From positions 62,001 to 126,000 of the forward strand of contig CABIZB010000003.1 in assembly GCA_902363145.1 (NCBI GenBank): 64,000 nt of DNA. Reading direction: 5' to 3'. Below, one piece after another: positions 50,632 through 59,519 of this stretch (positions are counted from its first letter, which is position 1; the number at the start of each line of letters is the position of its first letter). The stretch is from Oscillospiraceae bacterium. GTDB taxonomy: Bacteria > Bacillota > Clostridia > Oscillospirales > Ruminococcaceae. The position numbers and the translations under genes were made by a program. The notes beneath the pieces were generated by a model that did no database searches, had not been told where the DNA came from, and was given only the letters and a program-made list of their open reading frames with translations.

Positions 50632-50667
50632 ATCCCTCTGATAAAAATCTTATCAGAGGGATTTTTC
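50632..50667 (+). terminator. Rho-independent terminator of TetR gene
   Basis: A 13-bp perfect stem ATCCCTCTGATAA (50632-50644 with 50650-50662) and 5-base loop are followed by TTTTT. Confidence 0.92.
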
Positions 50668-50673
50668 TGTTTA

Positions 50674-50707
50674 TTGAAAAATATCTCCGTTTGAGATAAT
50701 ATATAAT
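50674..50707 (+). promoter_or_regulatory. Oleate hydratase promoter with candidate TetR operator
   Basis: TTGAAA lies at 50674-50679, with AT-rich -10 candidates (GATAAT at 50695-50700, TATAAT at 50702-50707). Between them is the palindrome TATCTC-CGTTT-GAGATA (50682-50698). This placement would let a bound repressor block RNA polymerase. Confidence 0.6.
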
Positions 50708-50774
50708 TACCGAAAGGGAAAAAATAAAACAAACGAAAATCAAGTACCAAACAACATTTCAGGAGGTATTTTTT

Positions 50775-52550
50775 ATGTATTACTCAAGCGGAAACTATGA
50801 AGCATTTGCAAGGCCCTTAAAACCCGAGGGCGTTGACGGAAAGTCCGCCTATATTGTAGGAAGCGGACTTGCTGCTCTTACAGCAGCCTGCTACCTTGTC
50901 CGTGACGGTCAGATGAAGGGCGAGCACGTTCATATCCTTGAAAAGGAGCAGGTTGCGGGCGGCGCCTGCGACGGCTGGAAGTTCGAGAACGTAGGCTACG
51001 TTATGAGAGGCGGCCGTGAAATGGATAACCATTTCGAGGTAATGTGGGATCTGTTCCACTCTATCCCCTCTATCGAGACTGAGGGCGTTTCAGTCCTCGA
51101 CGAATACTACTGGCTCAACAAAGCTGACCCCAACTACTCTCTCTGCCGTGCTACCGTAAACAGAGGCGAAGACGCTCACACCGACGGCAAATTCGATATC
51201 TCAGACAAGGGCGCAATGGAGATAATGAAGCTGTTCTTTACCGCAAACGAAGACCTGCAGGACAAGAAGATCACCGATGTATTTGATGATGAAGTCCTGA
51301 ACTCCAACTTCTGGCTCTACTGGCGCACAATGTTCGCTTTCGAGAACTGGCACAGCGCACTGGAAATGAAGCTTTATATACAGCGTTTCATTCACCACAT
51401 CGGCGGTCTGCCCGATTTCAAGGCTCTGCGCTTCACAAAGTACAATCAGTATGAGTCAATGATACTGCCTATGGTCAAGTATCTGGAAAGCTTCGGCGTT
51501 CAGTTCCACTTCGGCGTAAAGGTCGTTAACGTTGAGTTTGACTGCACTGCTGACCGTAAGCAGGCTACAAGAATTGATGTTATTCGTGACGGCAACGAGG
51601 AAGCTATCGACCTGACCGAAAATGACCTTGTGTTCATCACCAACGGCGGCTGCGTTGAAAACTCCACCATCGGCAGCCAGAACACTCCCGCACCCTTCAA
51701 CTACGAGATAAAGGAAGGCGGCGGCTGGGATATGTGGCGCAAGATCGCTGCTCAGGATCCCGCTTTCGGTCACCCCGACAAGTTCTGCTCCGACCCTGAA
51801 AAGTCCAACTGGATGAGTGCGACTGTCACCACCCTTGACCAGCGCATTATCCCCTATATCAAGAACATCTGCAAGCGTGACCCATTCTCCGGCAAGGTAG
51901 TTACAGGCGGCATTGTGACCGCAAAGGACTCCTCATGGCTCCTGAGCTGGACTATCAACCGTCAGCCTCAGTTCCGCAGCCAGCCTAAGGATCAGTGCCT
52001 TGTTTGGGTATATGCTCTGTTCTCCGACAAGCGCGGCGACTACGTTAAGAAGCCTATGAGAGACTGCACAGGCAAGGAGATCTGCATGGAATGGCTGTAC
52101 CACATCGGCGTTCCCGAGAGCGATATCGAGGACCTGGCTGAGCACAGCGCAAACACCGTTCCCTGCATGATGCCTTCTATCACCGCATTCTTCATGCCCC
52201 GTGCATACGGCGACAGACCCGCTGTTGTTCCCGAGGGCGCAGTAAACTTCGCTTTCCTTGGTCAGTTCGCCGAGACAAAGCGTGACACCATCTTCACCAC
52301 CGAATACTCCATGAGAACAGGTATGGAAGCCGTTTATACTCTGCTTAACATCGACAGGGGCGTCCCCGAGGTATGGGGCAGCGTTTATGACCTGCGTGCT
52401 CTCCTGGACGCTACAGTAAAGCTCCGTGACGGCAAGAAGATCACCGACATGGACGTAAATCTTATCGAAAGATTTGCTCTTAAAAAGGTGCTTGAAAAGA
52501 TCAAGGGCACCGATATCGAAAAGCTTCTCAAGGAATATAACGTTATCTGA
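50775..52550 (+). CDS. ohyA: Oleate hydratase, FAD-dependent
   Basis: This 591-aa enzyme adds water to the cis-9 double bond of unsaturated fatty acids, giving 10-hydroxy fatty acids. It has the FAD motif VGSGLAALTAACYLV near residue 30 and the family motif RGGREMDNHFEVMWDLF around 78-95, which includes the catalytic Glu. It also has FENWHSALEMKLYIQRF and a C-terminal EVWGSVYDLRALLDA. A GGAGG site is upstream. It detoxifies host or feed fatty acids in gut bacteria (family knowledge). Confidence 0.96.
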   Translation: MYYSSGNYEAFARPLKPEGVDGKSAYIVGSGLAALTAACYLVRDGQMKGEHVHILEKEQVAGGACDGWKFENVGYVMRGGREMDNHFEVMWDLFHSIPSIETEGVSVLDEYYWLNKADPNYSLCRATVNRGEDAHTDGKFDISDKGAMEIMKLFFTANEDLQDKKITDVFDDEVLNSNFWLYWRTMFAFENWHSALEMKLYIQRFIHHIGGLPDFKALRFTKYNQYESMILPMVKYLESFGVQFHFGVKVVNVEFDCTADRKQATRIDVIRDGNEEAIDLTENDLVFITNGGCVENSTIGSQNTPAPFNYEIKEGGGWDMWRKIAAQDPAFGHPDKFCSDPEKSNWMSATVTTLDQRIIPYIKNICKRDPFSGKVVTGGIVTAKDSSWLLSWTINRQPQFRSQPKDQCLVWVYALFSDKRGDYVKKPMRDCTGKEICMEWLYHIGVPESDIEDLAEHSANTVPCMMPSITAFFMPRAYGDRPAVVPEGAVNFAFLGQFAETKRDTIFTTEYSMRTGMEAVYTLLNIDRGVPEVWGSVYDLRALLDATVKLRDGKKITDMDVNLIERFALKKVLEKIKGTDIEKLLKEYNVI

Positions 52551-52577
52551 TGAATTTTTCAAGTTATCTGTAAACAC

Positions 52578-52620
52578 GAAAAGGGACTGTTGCAGCCTAA
52601 GCCGCAGCAGTCCCTTTTTT
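52578..52620. terminator. Bidirectional terminator after ohyA
   Basis: AAAGGGACTG-TTGC and GCAG-CAGTCCCTTT form a stem of about 14 bp with a central bulge, followed by TTTTTT on plus. It lies between ohyA and the convergent cell-wall-binding gene. Confidence 0.9.
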
Positions 52621-52630
52621 ATGTGCTGTA

Positions 52631-53527
52631 TCAGAAAAGTCCGTCAAGGCAGTCTGTGTTGCCCTCGGATAACATTTTACCGTACTCATCGGAGAAAACA
52701 AGCGTCATAATAGTCTCGTCATTATAAGTGACAGAACCGACCTTTGTGCCCTTCTGGTAAAGGATATTTGTGCCGCTTGCCTCGCTGTAGGTCGCCATTT
52801 TCTCCCAACCGTCGGAGGTGAAATAGCCCTTGTACTTCTTGAGAGCGGAAGCGGAATAGGTTTCGGCATAGCCTACTGCGCAAAGCTCGTCATCAGCGTT
52901 GAACACATAGTAAGCGTAAGGCTCGCTGTCAGCCACCATAAGGAGGGAATCCTGTGCGTAGTATGACTTGAAGCCGCCCTTTTTGATGACCTGCTCCTGA
53001 GACATTCCCCATTTCAGACCATCCAGAGGAGCTGTGAGAACACTGTCGGAGGAGGAAGAAGTCTTGCTGCCGTTTTTAAGGATACCGTCTGTGCCGAAAT
53101 CATAGGTCTTGCCGCTGATCTTCAGCTTGCCTGTGCGCATCTTGCCGTTCTTGCCGAAGTAATAGGTGTCTCCGCTGAGTTTCACAAAGCCCGTGCGCAT
53201 TTTTCCGTCTTTGCCGAAATAATATTTGCTGCTGCCGATCTTTGACCAGCCTGTCAGCATCTTGCCTTTCTTGGCGCTGTTGAAATAGTAGGTATCATCG
53301 CCTATCTTCTTCCAGCCTGTGAGGGCAATACCTTTCTTATCGAAATAGTATGTGCCGTCGCCGATGGTCTGCCAACCTGTAAGCTTCTTTCCTGTGTCAT
53401 CGCTCTTATAGCTGTATCCGCTTTCGGACTTGACCCACTCGGCGCTTACCCCTGCTGAAAGGGCTGTGACTGATGAAACCGCAACTGCTGCTGCCATTAC
53501 CGCTGAAATAAATCTCTGCTTTATCAT
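52631..53527 (-). CDS. Secreted protein with cell-wall/glucan-binding repeats
   Basis: The start at 53527 (298 aa) has AAGGGG upstream. A signal peptide ends near LSAGVSA. Residues ~45-160 contain six or so copies of the choline/glucan-binding repeat type (LTGWQTIGDGTYYFDKKGI and similar). A C-terminal ~115-residue domain (~175-298) contains LKWGMSQEQVIKKGG and EYGKMLSEG; I do not recognise it. The repeats suggest attachment to the cell wall or to a surface polymer. Confidence 0.88.
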   Translation of the reverse strand: MIKQRFISAVMAAAVAVSSVTALSAGVSAEWVKSESGYSYKSDDTGKKLTGWQTIGDGTYYFDKKGIALTGWKKIGDDTYYFNSAKKGKMLTGWSKIGSSKYYFGKDGKMRTGFVKLSGDTYYFGKNGKMRTGKLKISGKTYDFGTDGILKNGSKTSSSSDSVLTAPLDGLKWGMSQEQVIKKGGFKSYYAQDSLLMVADSEPYAYYVFNADDELCAVGYAETYSASALKKYKGYFTSDGWEKMATYSEASGTNILYQKGTKVGSVTYNDETIMTLVFSDEYGKMLSEGNTDCLDGLF

Positions 53528-53560
53528 TTTAGCACCCCTTAAAGATATTGTGATATAAAT

Positions 53561-53589
53561 ATGATACATCTTTTTTGTAAATATGTCAA
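53561..53589 (-). promoter_or_regulatory. Promoter of cell-wall-binding protein gene
   Basis: On minus, TTGACA (53589-53584) and TATCAT (53566-53561) with 17-bp spacing. Confidence 0.8.
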
Positions 53590-53617
53590 TACTCTGAAAG
53601 CTTCGGCATAAAGTTTT

Positions 53618-53719
53618 ATACTAAGCACCAATTAAAAACTATACAAAAAATCGAGCATAATCTTGCGTGTATGGGTTATGTGAAGATTTTTTGTCTATAG
53701 GTTGATTGAGGATTAGTAT
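53618..53719. repeat. 102-bp palindromic repeat element, copy B
   Basis: Same length as copy A at 17967-18068, with about 12 substitutions and no gaps. The left end ATACTAAGCACCAATTAAAA pairs with a right end whose complement begins ATACTAATCCTCAATC. It lies between the cell-wall-binding gene promoter and the end of the pilin gene. Confidence 0.82.
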
Positions 53720-53752
53720 TAGTATTATTCTCAGCTCCGAAAACCCACAGGA

Positions 53753-53788
53753 AAAGAGGCTGCTGCAGAAATCTGCAGCAGCCTCTTT
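53753..53788 (-). terminator. Hairpin after the pilin gene
   Basis: A 17-bp perfect stem AAAGAGGCTGCTGCAGA (53753-53769 with 53772-53788) has a 2-base loop and runs into CTTTTCC on minus. It lies 23 bp past the pilin stop. Confidence 0.75.
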
Positions 53789-53811
53789 AGAGTTTTTAAT
53801 TTTACAAATTA

Positions 53812-54528
53812 TCATGCAGTAGGTGCGGGGATAGGATACTGACCTACATATGCAGTCTCATAACCCTTGTTGTAGCAGGTCTCCTGGCTCTTTGCAATGC
53901 GCATTGTTCTGCCGTGCACATTAACATCAGCTAAAGTATCATTAGTTGCTGTGGTGAACATTGATTCATAAGGCTTGGAAGATACAGCGCAAACTGCATC
54001 CCAGTCAAAATTTGTGGTGCAGGTGCTGCAATCCTTCTTCTGCTCACTGTAAAGTGCTAACTTCACGGTATATGTTGCAGGATAGATCTCAACATACCAT
54101 GATCCCGCAAAATCTTCGCTGAGACCTGAAAGGATACCTTTGGCAGCTTCGTCCCATTTAACAGCACCTGGAGTAATCACCGAACTTCCCGAAGCCTCGG
54201 AACTGCCAAGGATACGGAGGTCATTTATGGTAACGTCCTTGGTATTGCTGTCCATGCCGAATTTGCACGCTGTTCCGCCTGACGGTACCGCACCGAAATA
54301 ATCCTCGACCTTCGCTCCCCTTGTCTGGAGAGAGTTGAGATAATCCTGTGTTGCCACATATATCTGCTGTGCCTGGTCATTGGCTTCTCTTATTCTCGAG
54401 GTCCTTATGTAATCTGTCATATTGGGAACTATTATCATAAGGAGCACCGATATGATAGCAATTACAACTATAAGCTCAAGAAGAGTAAAACCCTTTAAGC
54501 TTTTGATATTTTTTTTGATTTTGCTCAT
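53812..54528 (-). CDS. Type IV major pilin-like prepilin
   Basis: This 238-aa protein has a class-III signal: a basic leader cut after G13 (SLKG/FTLLELIVV), with the Glu at mature position 5, then a long hydrophobic helix (VVIAIISVLLMIIVPNM). The C-terminal domain contains four Cys (CKFGMD, CSTC, CAVS, CYNKG). It is the last gene of the pilB-pilT cluster, after pilT by 34 bp. Its placement and size make it the most likely structural pilin; family pilins mediate adhesion to cellulose in ruminococci. Confidence 0.9.
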   Translation of the reverse strand: MSKIKKNIKSLKGFTLLELIVVIAIISVLLMIIVPNMTDYIRTSRIREANDQAQQIYVATQDYLNSLQTRGAKVEDYFGAVPSGGTACKFGMDSNTKDVTINDLRILGSSEASGSSVITPGAVKWDEAAKGILSGLSEDFAGSWYVEIYPATYTVKLALYSEQKKDCSTCTTNFDWDAVCAVSSKPYESMFTTATNDTLADVNVHGRTMRIAKSQETCYNKGYETAYVGQYPIPAPTA

Positions 54529-54562
54529 TGGACACCCTCCTGTTAATATTTTCGATATGACA

Positions 54563-55684
54563 TCAGTTGAGGCTCATGGGGTTTGTAGCCTTCATGTAAC
54601 GCTCAAACTCGTTGATATCAAGGCTCTTCTCTCGAGCGTGCATTTCGGTGATAGTGCCTTCCTTAACCATACGTGCAAGCTCCTGATCGAGGCATACCAT
54701 TCCGTCCTTCCTACCTGTCTGGATAGCGGTCTGGATAAGGTGTACCTTATTGTCACGGATCATTGCCTTGATGGAGTCGGTAGCGTTGAGGATCTCAAGT
54801 GCTGCTACTCGGCCTGTTCCGTCAGCCTTGGGGATAAGGGTCTGGGCGATGATACCTACGAGAACTGTTGCAAGCTGTGTACGGATCTGGTTCTGCTGAT
54901 GAGCGGGGAATGCGTCAATGATACGGTTAATGGTATCAGACGCAGATGTGGTATGAAGTGTACTCATAACCAAGTGACCTGTTTCTGCGGCGGTTACTGC
55001 GGCAGTGATGGTCTCATAGTCACGCATTTCTCCTACGAGGATAACATCGGGGTCTTCACGGAGAGCTGCACGGAGAGACAGTGCGAAGGACTCAACGTCG
55101 TCGCCGACCTCACGCTGGTTTATCATACATCTCTTATGCTCGTGAATATACTCGATAGGGTCCTCAACAGTGATGACATGGGCACTGCGGTTGCAGTTTA
55201 CATAGTCGATCATACCTGCCAGAGTTGTGGATTTACCGGAACCTGTAGGACCTGTTACAAGGATAAGTCCTCTGGGACGCATTGCAAAATCTCCAAGAAT
55301 AGGAGGCATATCCAGATCCTCAAGTGTGGGGATATCATTTCTCAGCAGACGGATAGCAATAGCTGTGTCGCCTCTCTGGTGATATACGTTTACACGGTGA
55401 CGGTAGCCTCTCTTGGTAACATACGAGAAGTCGGTATCGATCCTGTTCTTGATGTTCTCGATATTTCTTCCGCCTGTCATCTGCTCTACCAGCTTCATGA
55501 TAGCGCCGTCGGTCATCTCAGGGTAAGAGCTGAGCTTACGTAATGTACCGTGAAGACGAACGATAGGTGAGATCTTGGTTGTGAAGTGAACGTCCGAACA
55601 GCCGAGGACTCTCGCCTCGTCAAGAATTTTGTCGATATTGAGCACCACTCTGTCGGCAGGCTTTTTTTCGATATCGATATCCAT
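54563..55684 (-). CDS. pilT: Type IV pilus retraction ATPase
   Basis: The start at 55684 (373 aa) has GGAGG. The PilT markers are the N-terminal SDVHFTTKISPIVRLHG, Walker A TGPTGSGKSTTLA, the Asp box EDPIEYIHEHK and the His box. It lacks the long N-terminal domain of PilB. Retraction ATPases disassemble pili for twitching or uptake. It is 72 bp after pilB and 34 bp before the pilin gene. Confidence 0.95.
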   Translation of the reverse strand: MDIDIEKKPADRVVLNIDKILDEARVLGCSDVHFTTKISPIVRLHGTLRKLSSYPEMTDGAIMKLVEQMTGGRNIENIKNRIDTDFSYVTKRGYRHRVNVYHQRGDTAIAIRLLRNDIPTLEDLDMPPILGDFAMRPRGLILVTGPTGSGKSTTLAGMIDYVNCNRSAHVITVEDPIEYIHEHKRCMINQREVGDDVESFALSLRAALREDPDVILVGEMRDYETITAAVTAAETGHLVMSTLHTTSASDTINRIIDAFPAHQQNQIRTQLATVLVGIIAQTLIPKADGTGRVAALEILNATDSIKAMIRDNKVHLIQTAIQTGRKDGMVCLDQELARMVKEGTITEMHAREKSLDINEFERYMKATNPMSLN

Positions 55685-55756
55685 ATTATCCTCCATTCTG
55701 CCACGCAGCGGTGTTCCGCACGGCGGCAATTAAATATTTTTCGGGATTTCCCCTTA

Positions 55757-57445
55757 TTAAACGGCAAAGGTAAGCTTTACAAGCTCATCCAAGGTTGTTC
55801 TGCCTTCCAGTACAAGCTCTGCAACGTTATCACGCAGGAGCTTGCATCCCTGTTCTTTTGCAAGAGAGGAAATTGCGTCAACCTTGCCGTCGGCGGCGAT
55901 AAGAGATGCCATTTCATGAGTACAAAGAAGTATCTCATGGATAGCGGTACGTCCTGTGTAGCCGGTGTTGTTGCACTTGGGGCATCCGCAGGCATCGTAT
56001 ATTGTAGCGGACTCGGTAATTCCGAGAAGCTCATTTTCTTCGGGAGTGGACATTCTGGGGGTCTTGCACTCGTTGCAAACGACCTTACAAAGTCTCTGTG
56101 CAACGATACCGATAAGAGAAGTTGCTACCATGTAAGGCGCAACGCCCATATCTACCAGACGGGTGATGGTGGAAGCAGCATCGTTTGTATGAAGTGTGGA
56201 GAGCACCATATGGCCTGTGATAGCGGCTCTGATAGCGATCTCTGCTGTTTCCTGGTCACGCATTTCTCCGACCATTACGATATCGGGGTCCTGACGGAGG
56301 ATAGAACGGAGGGCTGCCGCAAAGGTCATGCCTGCCTTTGCATTAACCTGGCACTGGTTGATGCCTTCGATATTCTTCTCGACAGGGTCTTCGACTGTGA
56401 TTACGTTAACATTGGGCTTTGCAAGCTCACCGAGAGCTGCGTAAAGGGTGGTTGTTTTACCGGAACCGGTAGGTCCTGTTACCAGCATAACGCCCTGAGG
56501 AACCTTGATAAGTCTTGAGAAACGGTCGTAGTTGTATGGTGTCATACCGAGGTCGGTAATCTTACGAACACCAACATCACCTGTTGCCAGGATACGGATA
56601 ACGCACTTCTCACCGTTAACTGTAGGAAGGTTAGATACACGGACATCAAGGGTGGTTCCGTCAACGACCTGTGTGAAACGGCCGTCCTGAGGTACTCTCT
56701 TCTCGGCGATGTTCATGCCGCTTATGATCTTGATACGTGTGATAAGGGAGTTATGTACAACGTTTGAAACGTTCATCAGCTCGATAAGATCGCCGTTTAC
56801 ACGGATACGTATTCTTGTGTATGTCTTGAACGGCTCGATATGAATATCCGTTGCGTTTGCACGGAAGGAGTTTTCAACGATTGTGGTACAGAGCTTAACG
56901 ATAGGCGCATTATCGACACGCTCGGCGATCTCTGCTTCCTCTGCGCTCTGCTCCTCAGCCTGGAACTGGCTCTCAACGGAGTCGATAACCTTGCCGATGT
57001 TGGAGTTGGAGTATATCTTGCCTATGGCTCTGGTGATAGCTGCCTTTGTTGCAAGGACAGGAACAACGTCCATACCTGTTGTTACCTTGATGTCCTCAAA
57101 GATGTAGAAGTTTACGGGGTCGTATGAAGCAACGGTAAGTCTCTTACCGGTGATCTTGATGGCAATGATGGTGTGCTTTTTAGCCAGTGCCTCAGGTATC
57201 TTTTTTACAGCCTCGATATCAATGACGGTCTCGGGGTCGTCCAGGTCAACAAAGGGAATGTTCTGCTTTCTGGAAAGGACCTGTCCGAACTGTACGTCCG
57301 TAACATATCCCAGCTCGATAACATAGTCACCGAAAAATTTGCCGGGGACATTATCATTTTTCTTGGCGTCAAGTACATTCTGAAGCTGCTCTTCGGTAAT
57401 GATGCCCTCATTAACCATGTACTGACCGATAGGAATGTTCTTCAT
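55757..57445 (-). CDS. pilB: Type IV pilus assembly ATPase
   Basis: The start at 57445 (562 aa) has GAAGGAG. An N-terminal MshE/GspE domain (~residues 1-150) precedes Walker A TGPTGSGKTTTLY, Asp box EDPVEKNIEGINQ, Walker B IVMVGEMRDQETAEIA and a four-Cys zinc motif (CNEC and CGCPKC with TPEENELLG between). It powers pilus extension from the cytoplasmic side. It is divergent from the prepilin peptidase gene, and overlapping promoters lie between them. Confidence 0.95.
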   Translation of the reverse strand: MKNIPIGQYMVNEGIITEEQLQNVLDAKKNDNVPGKFFGDYVIELGYVTDVQFGQVLSRKQNIPFVDLDDPETVIDIEAVKKIPEALAKKHTIIAIKITGKRLTVASYDPVNFYIFEDIKVTTGMDVVPVLATKAAITRAIGKIYSNSNIGKVIDSVESQFQAEEQSAEEAEIAERVDNAPIVKLCTTIVENSFRANATDIHIEPFKTYTRIRIRVNGDLIELMNVSNVVHNSLITRIKIISGMNIAEKRVPQDGRFTQVVDGTTLDVRVSNLPTVNGEKCVIRILATGDVGVRKITDLGMTPYNYDRFSRLIKVPQGVMLVTGPTGSGKTTTLYAALGELAKPNVNVITVEDPVEKNIEGINQCQVNAKAGMTFAAALRSILRQDPDIVMVGEMRDQETAEIAIRAAITGHMVLSTLHTNDAASTITRLVDMGVAPYMVATSLIGIVAQRLCKVVCNECKTPRMSTPEENELLGITESATIYDACGCPKCNNTGYTGRTAIHEILLCTHEMASLIAADGKVDAISSLAKEQGCKLLRDNVAELVLEGRTTLDELVKLTFAV

Positions 57446-57527
57446 AAACGTTATAACTCCTTCTCCGCAGACGATATTTGCTCTGCCGCATCCTAACTGC
57501 GGGAAAAATGCGGGATTTTTATTATTT

Positions 57528-57548
57528 GCGGTCAAAAACCGCTTTTTT
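57528..57548 (+). terminator. Short plus-strand terminator-like hairpin
   Basis: GCGGT (57528-57532) pairs with ACCGC (57538-57542), followed by TTTTTT. It lies between the pilB start and the pilD promoter and would stop transcription entering from the antisense side of pilB. Confidence 0.6.
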
Positions 57549-57550
57549 GC

Positions 57551-57579
57551 TTGAAATAAATTGTAATTTGTGGTACTAT
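57551..57579 (+). promoter_or_regulatory. Promoter of prepilin peptidase gene
   Basis: TTGAAA (57551-57556) and TACTAT (57574-57579) with 17-bp spacing. The leader contains CTGCGG-AAAATA-CCGCAG at 57590-57607. Confidence 0.6.
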
Positions 57580-57588
57580 ATATGTAAC
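57560..57588 (-). promoter_or_regulatory. Promoter of pilB-pilT-pilin
   Basis: On minus, GTTACA (57588-57583) and TACAAT (57565-57560) with 17-bp spacing. It overlaps the plus-strand promoter, so the two cannot be used at once. Confidence 0.55.
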
Positions 57589-57640
57589 CCTGCGGAAAAT
57601 ACCGCAGAAATTATTTTCATTATTAAAGGAGACTGATAAA

Positions 57641-58651
57641 ATGGGCAATCTCAGCTTGGAGACAATGGAAAACATAATGAACATTACAGTTTATGTTTTC
57701 GTATTTCTTTTCGGCATAACCATCGGAAGCTTTCTTAATGTATGTATCCTCAGGCTGCCGAGGGGCGAATCACTTGTTAAAAGGAACTCCCACTGTATGA
57801 CCTGCGGAACACCTATTAAATGGTATGACCTCATTCCCGTGTTCAGCTGGCTGATACTCAGAGGCAAGTGCCGTGCCTGCGGTTCAAAGATATCCCCCAG
57901 ATATATGCTGGTGGAATCGCTTACGGGAATAATGTTCGTGGGAATTTTCCTCCGTTACAATTTCTTTGACTACGGGCTTTATCCTGTAATGCTGTGCCTG
58001 TTCATGGCGGGCCTTATCGTCCTCTGTTTCCAGGATATCGACAACAGGGAGATGTGCGTTTCTGTTCTGATCTATACTTTTATTATTGCAATCGCTTCTC
58101 ATGTGCTGAACTTCATCACTGTTGATACCCAGAAGCTTTTCTTTTTCCCCGAGACTGATATCAGAGACGGAATTTACGGAATGTTATCCGTGAGCCTCGT
58201 TATCCTTGTGATGGGCTTTGTGGTAACTCCCCTGTTCTACAACGCTTTTGTCAGCGAGGAGAGAAAGTCTCTCAGAGGCGTTAAGGCTAATCTGAAGCGC
58301 ACCTCGGAAAGTGACAGGAATTACAAAAAGCTGGTAGCTGAAAAGGAAGCGCTTGAAGCCAAGATCAAGGAAGAAGGTCCTGTGTTCGGCTTCGGAATGG
58401 GCGATGTTATCCTTATGGCGGCAGGCGGTCTCATGCTTGGACTGAAAGCCACAATTACCGCAGGAATCATCGCTGTGGTGCTTGGTGCAATATACGGCGT
58501 TATTCTCAAATACATCAGGCGCAACGACGACTCGGAGGATTCAAACGTATTTGCTTTCGGCCCCTTCCTCATTATCGGACTTGCTGTGGGAGCTTTTGTT
58601 AACGGCTCGCTCATTGATATGTATCTGAACTCGCTGCACATTGGAAGATAA
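57641..58651 (+). CDS. pilD: Prepilin peptidase/N-methyltransferase
   Basis: This 336-aa multi-helix aspartyl protease has the two-CxxC zinc loop (HCMTCGTP and CRACGSK), FGITIGSFLNVCILRLPRG, and catalytic Asp residues in QDIDNREM and GFGMGDV. A charged insertion at ~205-245 (SLRGVKANLKRTSESD) lengthens it. AAAGGAG supports the start. It processes the prepilins encoded here and lies on the opposite strand from them. Confidence 0.94.
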   Translation: MGNLSLETMENIMNITVYVFVFLFGITIGSFLNVCILRLPRGESLVKRNSHCMTCGTPIKWYDLIPVFSWLILRGKCRACGSKISPRYMLVESLTGIMFVGIFLRYNFFDYGLYPVMLCLFMAGLIVLCFQDIDNREMCVSVLIYTFIIAIASHVLNFITVDTQKLFFFPETDIRDGIYGMLSVSLVILVMGFVVTPLFYNAFVSEERKSLRGVKANLKRTSESDRNYKKLVAEKEALEAKIKEEGPVFGFGMGDVILMAAGGLMLGLKATITAGIIAVVLGAIYGVILKYIRRNDDSEDSNVFAFGPFLIIGLAVGAFVNGSLIDMYLNSLHIGR

Positions 58652-58664
58652 CGGATAAAATTTT

Positions 58665-58706
58665 ACCCGTGCCGTGGTGTGAAAATCACACGGCACGGGT
58701 TTTTTG
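58665..58706. terminator. Bidirectional terminator between pilD and minor pilin
   Basis: ACCCGTGCCGTG and its complement form a stem of about 16 bp (one bulge) with an AAA-type loop, followed by TTTTTT on plus. Confidence 0.93.
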
Positions 58707-59507
58707 TTACTTGATAGAATAATATACGATATATGTATTCTTTGCTGCTGTAGTACCCACGTTGCTTCTTGTACCTGCATTGGCATCAAGATGAGTGTTA
58801 TCAACTACTCTCTTTACGCCTGTAGTGGAAGCTGTTGCGGGAATGGTGGGGTTAGCAAGGTAAACAGAAAGCTTTGTGTAGTTGGAAGTCGCATTCTTTC
58901 TCTGGAAGAAATCATTTGCCTTCTTCTGCTTGCTGTAGTAATAGTCACTGTCAACGGTAATATCAAAGCCCTTGTCTGTAAAGTTGCTTATTCTGATATA
59001 GTAGTCAGCAGTGCCGTAGTATGCGTCACCCATTGCCATGTAGGAATTTCCTGTAGTGGCTGTGTAATCAAAGTTTGCCTGATTGAGGCTGCAAGCGGTC
59101 TTTCCGGGGAGACGGCGAACGATACGTCCGTAGAAATCTCCTCCGCTTGAGCCGGCACCGCCTGCCTTGTATGCTGTGTTATTGACAATGCAGATAACAT
59201 CAACATCAGCAGCAGTAAGTGCGTTTCCCTCAAGATCAGTGGGATTATTGGCAAGGAATGTGGTAACAGCTGCTTCGGGTGAAGCCTGATCCTCATAAAT
59301 CCCTATGCTCTGAGCATACTTAACATTTCCTGCAATGTAGTTTGCTATTCCAAGCTCCGATGCTTCCTGGTTGGAAAGCACGGAGGTGTTGGAATAAACA
59401 TCGTTTATAGGCTGGAACATTCTCATGATACCTGCCATAATGATTCCCATGATAAGCATGGTAACGATAAGCTCGATAAGGGTAAATGCCTTAAATTTTT
59501 TCTTCAC
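58707..59507 (-). CDS. Minor pseudopilin, GspJ/PilW-like
   Basis: This 266-aa protein has a prepilin signal (MKKKFKA/FTLIELIVTML) with Ala at -1 rather than Gly and Glu at +5. The remainder is a soluble domain with few Cys and many Tyr, Asn and Thr residues. Its position after a GspI-like gene resembles the minor pilin order I-J. Ala at -1 is unusual, but such prepilins can be processed. Confidence 0.85.
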   Translation of the reverse strand: MKKKFKAFTLIELIVTMLIMGIIMAGIMRMFQPINDVYSNTSVLSNQEASELGIANYIAGNVKYAQSIGIYEDQASPEAAVTTFLANNPTDLEGNALTAADVDVICIVNNTAYKAGGAGSSGGDFYGRIVRRLPGKTACSLNQANFDYTATTGNSYMAMGDAYYGTADYYIRISNFTDKGFDITVDSDYYYSKQKKANDFFQRKNATSNYTKLSVYLANPTIPATASTTGVKRVVDNTHLDANAGTRSNVGTTAAKNTYIVYYSIK

Positions 59508-59519
59508 TGCAATTCCCCC

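Noticed and set aside
54422..55543. A long plus-strand open frame opposite the pilT/pilin genes
   Set aside because: pilT and the pilin have complete motifs on minus; the plus-strand product has no recognisable domain.
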